Shown: in pieces, positions 15,972 through 21,671 of the stretch
How positions within the stretch are numbered: position 1 is the first letter of the stretch
Layout: each line of letters opens with the position of its first letter
Source of the DNA: UBA6921 sp964532385
GTDB taxonomy: Bacteria > Pseudomonadota > Gammaproteobacteria > SG8-11
Reading direction: 5' to 3'
DNA: 21,671 bases
Assembly: GCA_964532385.1 (NCBI GenBank)
Contig: CAZHHW010000054.1
Location: 1 to 21,671 of the forward strand
The notes under the pieces: generated by a model
Seen by the model: the letters and a program-made list of their open reading frames with translations, nothing else
The model's database searches: none
What the model was told of the DNA's origin: nothing
Made by a program: the position numbers and the translations under genes

Positions 15972-16873
15972 GTACTGTAAATCCGGTCATCTATAAATCA
16001 CCGCATATTTCAGCCGGCGATCGTTTTGGTTTCACGTTGTTTTTGTCGGCGCTGATAAACGTGATCGTGATCTTGGGCGTCACGTTCAATCCGCTCGACA
16101 ACGAAGATAACGATACCATGGCGCCCACGCTGGAAGTCATGCTGGTGCCCAACCGCTCCGACCGCGCGCCCGAAAAGGCCGACTTCCTGGCGCAATCCAA
16201 TCAGGAAGGCGGCGGCGACGCCACCGACAAGCGGCGGCCGCAAACACCCAACCCCGCGATGATGACCACCGCCGATGATTCCAGCTCACCGGAATTCATG
16301 CCGCAATTAAAACAGCAGCCCAAGCCGGAAGACGTGCAACGTGAAGTTCTCACCGCCGAACGCTCCGACCATGTTGCGCCCAGCAAGAAACCGCAAAGCC
16401 CGGAAGTACCCGACCTGAAAACCCCGACCGCGCAGGATCTGGTGCGCCGTGGCCAGGAAATAGCGCGCTTGAATGCGTCGCTGGGCGAACAACTGGAAAT
16501 CAATGCCAAACGCCCCAAACCCAAATTCCTCACGGCGGCCAGCGCCAAGGAATACAAGTACGCGTCTTATATGGCCGACTGGGAACGCAAAATCGAAAAA
16601 GTCGGCAGCATTAACTTCCCCGACGAGGCACGGCGGCGCAATTTACAAGGCGACCTGCTGCTGGACGTGGCGATCAATCCCGACGGCACCATCATCGATG
16701 TGACCATCCGCCGCTCCTCCGGACAAAAAATCCTCGATGACGCGGCGCTGCGTATCGTGCATCAGGCGGCACCGTTCGAGCGCTTTCCGGCCAGTTTTCT
16801 AAAAGACTTTAATGTGCTGCACATTACCCGCACCTGGCAGTTTTTACCGGGCGGGACGCTCGATACCCGCTAA
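15968..16873 (+). CDS. tonB: TonB-family energy transducer
   Basis: A 301-residue TonB-like protein, expected to transmit inner-membrane proton-motive energy to outer-membrane receptors. It has a cytoplasmic N-terminus, one transmembrane helix (about residues 20-40, FGFTLFLSALINVIVILGVTF), a long charged periplasmic region (about 45-200) and a TonB C-terminal domain (about 205-297) with INFPDEARRRNLQGDLLLDVAINPDGTI (core: PDEARRRNLQGDLLLDV) and a final FLKDFNVLHITRTWQF. The spacer is richer in charged residues and Gln than in the usual Pro-Lys/Pro-Glu repeats. Pseudomonas has a TonB homologue (tonB3, linked to twitching motility) at this same position between gshB and algH, so a link to the neighbouring pilus system is possible. 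No ExbB/ExbD is seen here. Confidence 0.88.
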   Translation: MSTVNPVIYKSPHISAGDRFGFTLFLSALINVIVILGVTFNPLDNEDNDTMAPTLEVMLVPNRSDRAPEKADFLAQSNQEGGGDATDKRRPQTPNPAMMTTADDSSSPEFMPQLKQQPKPEDVQREVLTAERSDHVAPSKKPQSPEVPDLKTPTAQDLVRRGQEIARLNASLGEQLEINAKRPKPKFLTAASAKEYKYASYMADWERKIEKVGSINFPDEARRRNLQGDLLLDVAINPDGTIIDVTIRRSSGQKILDDAALRIVHQAAPFERFPASFLKDFNVLHITRTWQFLPGGTLDTR

Positions 16874-16957
16874 CTTTCATCGTTACCGCCGCTGTGATTT
16901 CGTGCGGTCCGGCCGTCCTGCGCGGTCATCGCCTGTCTGCGCTTTGCACGTTCATGC

Positions 16958-16989
16958 TTGTCACATGCGGAGTGCGTGGCTGATACTAT
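16958..16989 (+). promoter_or_regulatory. Candidate promoter for yqgE, possibly giving a leaderless mRNA
   Basis: TTGTCA at 16958-16963 (5 of 6 to -35) precedes TGATACTAT at 16981-16989, which can be read as GATACT with 18-base spacing or as an extended -10 (TG-N-TACTAT). Either way the expected transcription start falls at or within a few bases of the yqgE ATG at 16994. There is no Shine-Dalgarno at proper distance; the only GGAG, at 16969-16972, is over 20 bases away. The rest of the 16874-16993 gap shows no terminator or gene. Confidence 0.4.
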
Positions 16990-16993
16990 CGCC

Positions 16994-17557
16994 ATGACTG
17001 AATTCACTTCGCTGACCAATCACTTCCTCATCGCCATGCCGGCGCTGGCCGATCCCAACTTTCACCACAGTGTCACTTATATCTGCGAGCACAACCCCAG
17101 CGGCGCCATGGGCATTGTGATCAACCGTCCGCTGGATCTGAAATTCGGCGAGGTACTGGAGCAGATGAAAATCGAAGGCGCGGATCCCGACATCTCCAGC
17201 CAAGCCGTGTTTTTGGGCGGGCCGGTGCATACCGATCGCGGCTTTGTGATTCATAAGCCCATCGGTAAATGGGAATCCACATTGAAGATTGCCAGCCGCA
17301 TCGGCCTGACGACCTCGCGCGACATCGTCGCGGCGGTGGCGGCGGGCAAGGGCCCCAAGCAAGCGCTGATCGCACTGGGCTATGCCGGGTGGGGCGCCGG
17401 ACAACTGGAAAAAGAAATGGCTGAAAATGCCTGGTTAAGCGGGCCTGCCGATATAAAAGTCATATTCGACACGCCGGTGGACAAGCGCTGGGAAGTCGCC
17501 GCTGCGTCTCTGGGCATCGACCTGTCGCGCATGTCGAACGATGTGGGGCACGCGTAG
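16994..17557 (+). CDS. yqgE: YqgE/AlgH family protein
   Basis: A 187-residue cytoplasmic protein of the YqgE/AlgH family (DUF179). Its biochemical function is not established; in Pseudomonas the homologue AlgH was linked genetically to alginate regulation. Family segments are LTNHFLIAMPALADPNFHHSV (start of domain, core FLIAMPALADPNF), SGAMGIVINRPL, VFLGGPVHTDRGFVIH and ALIALGYAGWGAGQLEKE. I chose the ATG at 16994 because family members begin just before the FLIAMP segment; the longer frame from 16958 uses a TTG inside the likely -35 box. The stop codon lies inside the left arm of the inverted repeat at 17554-17632. The partnership with ruvX downstream is conserved in most gammaproteobacteria. 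Confidence 0.95.
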   Translation: MTEFTSLTNHFLIAMPALADPNFHHSVTYICEHNPSGAMGIVINRPLDLKFGEVLEQMKIEGADPDISSQAVFLGGPVHTDRGFVIHKPIGKWESTLKIASRIGLTTSRDIVAAVAAGKGPKQALIALGYAGWGAGQLEKEMAENAWLSGPADIKVIFDTPVDKRWEVAAASLGIDLSRMSNDVGHA

Positions 17558-17632
17558 GGGCGGACCCGTGTGTCCGCCTTAGGCCTGCGCGCCCTTCCCA
17601 GCCCGCGGGCGCACACATGGGTGCGCCCCTAC
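17554..17632. repeat. Imperfect inverted repeat of two similar hairpins, between yqgE and ruvX
   Basis: The left arm 17554-17578 and the reverse complement of the right arm 17608-17632 agree at 22 of 25 bases; both ends read GTAGGGGCG. Each arm is itself a hairpin. The left stem is GGCGGAC (17559-17565) with GTCCGCC (17572-17578). The right stem is GGGCGCAC (17607-17614) with GTGCGCCC (17621-17628). Two of the three differences are compensatory, G-C swapped for C-G at matching stem positions. The central 29 bases are GC-rich. The element includes the yqgE stop codon and ends 17 bases before the ruvX start. It resembles a REP- or MITE-like dispersed palindrome; no T-run follows, so strict terminator function is doubtful. 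Confidence 0.72.
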
Positions 17633-17649
17633 ATTCGTCACGCAGATTG

Positions 17650-18060
17650 ATGCCGCAACCCCATTCCTACCTCGGCTTTGACTACGGCACCCGGCGCATC
17701 GGCATCGCCGTCGGGCAAGAGATCACCCGCACCGCCACGGGCGTTGAAACTTTGCAATCTGTCAACAACAAGCCCGATTGGGCCGGTATCACCCGTTTGA
17801 TCGGCGACTGGCAACCGGCCGCGCTGGTGGTGGGCCTGCCGTTGAACATGGATGACAGCGAAAATCCGCGCACCGCGCTTGTGAAACGCTTCTGCAATCA
17901 ATTGCGCGAACGCTATAAACTGCCGGTGCACACCATGGATGAACGCCTCTCGACCATCGAAGCACAACACCTCCTGGCGCAGTCGGGCTCCAAGCGCGGG
18001 CAGGATTCTGATAAACTCGCCGCCCAATTAATCCTGCAAAGTTGGCTGGAGCAGCAGTGA
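17650..18060 (+). CDS. ruvX: RuvX/YqgF, Holliday junction resolvase-like nuclease
   Basis: A 136-residue RNase H-fold protein of the YqgF family, linked to Holliday-junction resolution and to pre-16S rRNA 5'-end processing. The first acidic residue is D11 in YLGFDYGTRRIGIAVG, followed by ALVVGLPLNMDDSENPRT, the MDERLST motif and the last acidic region QDSDKLAAQLILQSWL. These match family length (about 135-140) and motif order. The ATG at 17650 is chosen by homology; an in-frame ATG at 17617 lies inside the palindromic repeat and adds eleven residues of no family character. No good Shine-Dalgarno precedes it. The stop TGA overlaps the GTG start of pyrR. Confidence 0.95.
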   Translation: MPQPHSYLGFDYGTRRIGIAVGQEITRTATGVETLQSVNNKPDWAGITRLIGDWQPAALVVGLPLNMDDSENPRTALVKRFCNQLRERYKLPVHTMDERLSTIEAQHLLAQSGSKRGQDSDKLAAQLILQSWLEQQ

Positions 18061-18560
18061 CCCTCGCCCCCGACATCAACGCGATTCTGGACCGCATGGC
18101 GGCCGAACTGAACACCTTGCTCGCACAACGCGCGATTCGCGACCCGATGATGGTCGGCATTCATACCGGCGGCGTGTGGATTGCACGCCACCTGCATCAG
18201 CGCCTCGGCCTGACCCAACCGCTGGGTGAACTTGACATTTCTTTTTACCGCGACGACTTCACCCGCATCGGCATGAATCCGCAAGTCAAACCGTCGCGCC
18301 TGCCGCACACGCTCGATGATCAGCACATCATTCTGGTCGACGATGTATTGCATACCGGCCGCACCGTGCGCGCCGCGCTGAATGAGATTTTCGACTGGGG
18401 CCGTCCGGCGTCGGTACTACTGGTTGCGCTGGTGGATCGCGGCGGCCGCGAGCTGCCGGTCGAAGCCTGCGTGGTCGGGCAACGCATGCCGCTGAGTGCG
18501 CACGAGCATGTCAAGCTCAGCGGTCCCGATCCGCTTAAATTGACGGTGCTAGGGCAATGA
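18057..18560 (+). CDS. pyrR: PyrR, PRPP-binding pyrimidine regulator / uracil phosphoribosyltransferase family
   Basis: A 167-residue PyrR homologue. In Bacillus PyrR binds pyr mRNA to cause attenuation and has uracil phosphoribosyltransferase activity; in Gram-negatives the regulatory role is less clear. The PRPP loop IILVDDVLHTGRTV spans residues 91-104, and VGIHTGGVWIA, SFYRDDF and PASVLLVALVDRGGRELP are conserved. The start is taken as the GTG at 18057, which overlaps the ruvX stop (GTGA) and has GGAG at 18047-18050; an upstream TTG at 18042 is less likely. It overlaps pyrB by 4 bases. Because the gene begins inside ruvX, no leader with anti-terminator/terminator structures is available directly upstream. 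Confidence 0.93.
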   Translation: MTLAPDINAILDRMAAELNTLLAQRAIRDPMMVGIHTGGVWIARHLHQRLGLTQPLGELDISFYRDDFTRIGMNPQVKPSRLPHTLDDQHIILVDDVLHTGRTVRAALNEIFDWGRPASVLLVALVDRGGRELPVEACVVGQRMPLSAHEHVKLSGPDPLKLTVLGQ

Positions 18561-19555
18561 CTGCACGCAATGTTCAACTCGACGACAAAGGCAGGCTGCG
18601 CCACTTCCTCACGGTCGAAGGTTTAAGCCGGCCGATTCTCACCGAGATTCTCGACACCGCCGAATCCTTCGCCGGCGTCGGCACGCAGGCGGTGAAAAAA
18701 GTGCCGCTGCTGCGCGGCAAGACCATCACCAATTTATTTTTCGAATCCAGCACCCGCACGCGCACCACCTTCGAACTCGCGGCCAAACGCCTGTCGGCCG
18801 ACGTGCTCAATATCAACATTTCCACGTCGGCGACCAGCAAAGGCGAAAGCATGCTGGACATGCTGCGCAATCTGGAATCAATGCACTGCGATATGTTCGT
18901 GGTGCGGCACGCGAGCAGCGGTGCGGCGCATTTCATCGCGCGCCACGTCGCGCCGCACATCAGCGTGATCAATGCCGGTGACGGCTGCCATGCGCATCCC
19001 ACTCAGGCGATGCTCGACATGTTTACCATTCGCCGCCACAAAGGCGAGTTCCACAAACTGCGCATTGCCATTGTCGGCGACATTCTGCATTCGCGCGTGG
19101 CACGCTCGCAGATTCATGCCTTGTCGGTGCTGGGCACTCATGAAATTCGCGTGATCGGGCCCAAAACTTTGATCCCGCGCGACGTTAATACCTTCGGGGT
19201 GCATGTATTTCACGACCTGTGCGCGGGCCTCGCCGATGTCGACGTCATCATGATGTTGCGCCTGCAAAAAGAGCGCATGCACGGTGCGTTTTTACCCAGT
19301 GAACACGAGTATTACCAGCTCTACGGCCTGACTGAAGAAAAACTCTCCTGCGCGCGCTCCGATGCGATCGTCATGCATCCTGGCCCCATCAATCGCGGTG
19401 TCGAAATCGACTCGCGCGTCGCCGATGGTCCACGCTCGGTGATTCTCGAACAGGTTACCAATGGCATCGCGGTGCGCATGGCGATCATGGCGATGGTGCT
19501 GGGGCGCGGCGCGAACGAAGACGGCGACGCTCGCCGCACGGGAGAGCGCGCATGA
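18557..19555 (+). CDS. pyrB: Aspartate carbamoyltransferase catalytic subunit
   Basis: A 332-residue aspartate transcarbamoylase catalytic chain: carbamoyl phosphate plus L-aspartate gives N-carbamoyl-aspartate, the committed step of UMP synthesis, in the cytoplasm. The carbamoyl-phosphate motif S65-T66-R67-T68-R69 lies in FFESSTRTRTTFE; others are the CHAHPTQAMLDMFTI segment, LRIAIVGDILHSRVARS, MMLRLQKERM and the aspartate-loop HPGPINRGVEI. The extended N-terminus of about 15 residues ahead of the domain is typical of the Pseudomonas-type enzyme that assembles with a pyrC'-encoded inactive dihydroorotase, which follows here with a 4-base overlap. No pyrI regulatory chain is present. Confidence 0.97.
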   Translation: MTARNVQLDDKGRLRHFLTVEGLSRPILTEILDTAESFAGVGTQAVKKVPLLRGKTITNLFFESSTRTRTTFELAAKRLSADVLNINISTSATSKGESMLDMLRNLESMHCDMFVVRHASSGAAHFIARHVAPHISVINAGDGCHAHPTQAMLDMFTIRRHKGEFHKLRIAIVGDILHSRVARSQIHALSVLGTHEIRVIGPKTLIPRDVNTFGVHVFHDLCAGLADVDVIMMLRLQKERMHGAFLPSEHEYYQLYGLTEEKLSCARSDAIVMHPGPINRGVEIDSRVADGPRSVILEQVTNGIAVRMAIMAMVLGRGANEDGDARRTGERA

Positions 19556-20826
19556 AGCGCATCCACATTCGCGGTGCGCGCATCATCGACCCCGCCAATC
19601 GCATCGACCAGCCCGGCGATGTGTGGACCGCCGACGGTCGCATCGCCGCACTGATGCATGCGCCGGAGGGTTTCGCCGCCGATCAAGTCATTGATGCGGC
19701 GGGGTTGGTGGTGTGCCCCGGCTTGGTGGACGTGCGCGCGCGCCCGCGCGAACCCGGCCATGAACACAAAGGCACCATCGCCAGTGAATGCGCGGCGGCG
19801 GTGGCGGGCGGCGTAACCACGCTGTGCTGTCCGCCCGACACCGATCCGGTGATCGACAACCCGGCGGTCGCCGATTTGATTCACCATCGTGCCGGGCTCG
19901 CGGGCAAGGCGCGGGTCGTGACTTTAGGCGCGCTCACGCAAGGCTTGAAGGGCGCGCAGCTTTCGGAAATGCACGCGCTCAAACAAGCGGGTTGCGTGGG
20001 CGTAAGCAACGCGTTCAAGGCCATCAGCGATACCCAGGTCATGCGCCGCGCGATGGAATACGCGGCGAGCCTCGATCTCACAGTTTTTTTGCATAGTGAA
20101 GATCCTTGGCTGAGCGGCGGCGTGATGCACGAAAGCCCGATGAGTGTGCGCCTGGGTCTGACCGGCATTCCCGAAACCGCCGAGACCATTGCGGTAGGCC
20201 GGGATTTACTGCTCATCCAACAAACCGGCGTACGCGCCCACTTCGGTAATTTGTCGACGGCGCGCGCGGTGCAAATGGTGGCGCGCGTGCAATACGACGG
20301 CGTGCCGATCAGCGCCGACGTCACCGCGCATCATCTTCAACTCACCGACATGGATGTCGGCGATTTCAACGCCAATTGTCACGTCCGTCCCCCTCTGCGC
20401 AGCGCGCGCGACCGTTCCGGCCTGCTCACCGGTTTGTTGCGCGGCACGCTGGCGGCAATCTGCTCCGATCACCAGCCGCACGATGCCGATGCCAAGCTTG
20501 CTCCGTTCGCCGAAACCGAACCCGGCATTTCGGCAATCGAAACACTGCTGCCGCTCAGTCTGCGCGCGGGCGAAGAAGCCGGTATGAGCCTCAGCGACCT
20601 GATCGCCCGGCTGACCTGCGGGCCGGCGCAGATTTTGGGTATCGGCATGGGCACGTTGAGGGTCGGCGCTCCCGCCGATATTTGCATCTTTGATCCGCAT
20701 GAATTTTGGACGGTGAGCGAAACCAAGCTTCTCAGCCGGGGCCGCAACACCCCGTTTATCGGCTGGGAATTACAGGGGCGCGTGCGCTATACGCTGGTCG
20801 GCGGCGTGGTCGTGTTTCAAAATTAA
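19552..20826 (+). CDS. pyrC': PyrC', catalytically inactive dihydroorotase-like ATCase partner
   Basis: A 424-residue dihydroorotase homologue of the class that builds the aspartate transcarbamoylase holoenzyme in Pseudomonas rather than catalysing. The normal DxHxH metal motif before REPG reads D60-V-R62-A-R64-P-REPG, so both histidines are arginines. The His-Val-Ser region of active enzymes reads AHFGNLST, with Asn in place of a conserved His, and the late CSDHQPH element is retained. The rest of the family framework is intact, including ASECAAAVAGGVTTLCCPPDT (core AAAVAGGVTTLCCPP) and LGLTGIPETAE. The ATG at 19552 overlaps the pyrB stop (ATGA) and has GGAGAG five bases upstream. A separate active pyrC elsewhere is expected but not in this window. 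Confidence 0.93.
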   Translation: MKRIHIRGARIIDPANRIDQPGDVWTADGRIAALMHAPEGFAADQVIDAAGLVVCPGLVDVRARPREPGHEHKGTIASECAAAVAGGVTTLCCPPDTDPVIDNPAVADLIHHRAGLAGKARVVTLGALTQGLKGAQLSEMHALKQAGCVGVSNAFKAISDTQVMRRAMEYAASLDLTVFLHSEDPWLSGGVMHESPMSVRLGLTGIPETAETIAVGRDLLLIQQTGVRAHFGNLSTARAVQMVARVQYDGVPISADVTAHHLQLTDMDVGDFNANCHVRPPLRSARDRSGLLTGLLRGTLAAICSDHQPHDADAKLAPFAETEPGISAIETLLPLSLRAGEEAGMSLSDLIARLTCGPAQILGIGMGTLRVGAPADICIFDPHEFWTVSETKLLSRGRNTPFIGWELQGRVRYTLVGGVVVFQN

Positions 20827-20868
20827 TCACAGCAACGCCGCTTGCCAGCGCCTCGTCAGAGAGAAGTC

Positions 20869-21671
20869 ATGAACCAACCCCACCGCAATACCATTTTCCT
20901 CGAAGATCACGCGCGCATTCTCGCGCACACCGCACATCCCGGCGACCAATATGTGTTGCGTGTACACGCACCGCGCATTGCCGCCCGTGCCTTGCCTGGC
21001 AGTTTCGCGCACCTCCGCTGTGACGATTTACTGCCGATGCGCCGGCCGCTGTCGATCATGCGCGTGAGCGCCGAGGGCTGGGTGGATTTTCTGTATAAAA
21101 TCCTGGGCGAGGGCACACGGCTGCTGGCGGCGCGCAAGGTTGGCGAGTCATTGTCAATCCTTGGCCCCATCGGTGTGCCGTTCGCTCCGCACGCCGAGCG
21201 GCCGCGCGCCTTGTTGATCGGCGGAGGCGTGGGCATCCCGCCGATGGTGTTTATCGCCGAACATCTGCGCGCGCTTAAAACTTACAAACCCTTCGTCATC
21301 ATGGGCTCGGAAGTGCCCTTCCCGTTCACCACCCGCCCATCGCAAATCATGGTGCCCGGCATGCCGCCCGGCGTCATCGCCGCGATGCCGCTAATGGAAG
21401 ACTGGGGTATCGCGAGCCGCCTCGCCAGCAAACAAAACTATCCCGGCTGTTTCGACGGCTACGTCACCGATGTTGCGCGCGCCTGGCTTGCCACACTCAC
21501 GCCAACACAGCTTAATGAAGTAGAAATTTTCGCCTGCGGCCCGCATCCGATGCTGGAAGCCACCGCCAAACTCGCGCGCGAATTCAATTTACCTTGCCAA
21601 GTGTCGCTGGAAGAATTCATGGCCTGCGCCGTCGGCGGATGCGCCGGGTGTACGGTCGAAGTCAAGACCGA
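20869..21671 (+). CDS. pyrK: PyrK-like dihydroorotate dehydrogenase electron-transfer subunit (3' truncated)
   Basis: The reading frame stays open to the window end, giving 267 residues. It is a ferredoxin-reductase-like protein of the PyrK type, which carries FAD and a 2Fe-2S cluster and moves electrons from class 1B PyrD to NAD+. Visible are the FAD motif R58-R-P-L-S-I, the nucleotide-binding GGGVGIPP at 118-125, FACGPHPMLEA near 221-231, and the iron-sulfur cysteines C253, C258 and C261 in EEFMACAVGGCAGC; the usual fourth Cys would lie just past the cut. It starts 42 bases after pyrC' at an ATG preceded by AGAGAGAAG. Related sulfhydrogenase or other ferredoxin-reductase subunits are alternatives, but the pyr context favours PyrK. 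Confidence 0.87.
   Translation, partial: MNQPHRNTIFLEDHARILAHTAHPGDQYVLRVHAPRIAARALPGSFAHLRCDDLLPMRRPLSIMRVSAEGWVDFLYKILGEGTRLLAARKVGESLSILGPIGVPFAPHAERPRALLIGGGVGIPPMVFIAEHLRALKTYKPFVIMGSEVPFPFTTRPSQIMVPGMPPGVIAAMPLMEDWGIASRLASKQNYPGCFDGYVTDVARAWLATLTPTQLNEVEIFACGPHPMLEATAKLAREFNLPCQVSLEEFMACAVGGCAGCTVEVKT

Noticed and set aside
17554..17632. Intrinsic terminator after yqgE
   Set aside because: The hairpins are strong but no T-run follows either stem, and ruvX starts 17 bases later.

Overview
The window comes from a GC-rich gammaproteobacterium. The evidence is a canonical minus-strand Pil-Chp cluster next to a plus-strand yqgE-ruvX-pyrR-pyrB-pyrC' block, the same neighbourhood known from Pseudomonas and related lineages. 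Several details differ from Pseudomonas: a GshA-type glutamate-cysteine ligase of the beta/gammaproteobacterial family, an apbE/NusG-II/Gx-transporter trio and a PyrK-like subunit. This suggests a less-studied gammaproteobacterial lineage; I cannot name the genus.

Left part, minus strand (about 12235 down to 104): pilG-pilH-pilI-pilJ-pilK-chpA-chpB-chpC, a complete chemosensory system of the kind that controls type IV pili, twitching and, in Pseudomonas, cAMP-linked surface sensing. PilJ is the membrane receptor. PilI and ChpC are CheW-type couplers. ChpA is a giant multi-phosphotransfer CheA with its own receiver. PilG and PilH are stand-alone receivers. PilK (CheR-like) and ChpB (CheB-like) are the adaptation enzymes. 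Spacing is tight, with one 8-nt overlap (chpA/chpB), so it reads as one operon, with a plausible promoter just upstream of pilG.

The 474-bp gap from 12236 to 12709 is the divergent control region. To its right, plus strand, comes a tightly overlapped run: gshA, apbE lipoprotein, NusG-II domain protein, Gx-type membrane protein and tonB. ApbE, NusG-II and Gx look like an extracytoplasmic redox or flavin-related module placed where I would expect gshB from the Pseudomonas gene order. A 120-bp gap precedes yqgE, which may be leaderless. An imperfect inverted repeat made of two hairpins with compensatory changes separates yqgE from ruvX.

The right end is a pyrimidine block: ruvX-pyrR-pyrB-pyrC' joined by 4-nt overlaps, then a PyrK-like electron-transfer subunit cut by the window end. 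The dihydroorotase homologue has lost its metal-binding HxH (RxR instead), so it is probably the non-catalytic partner of aspartate transcarbamoylase. No rRNA, tRNA, CRISPR, phage or transposase gene was seen.
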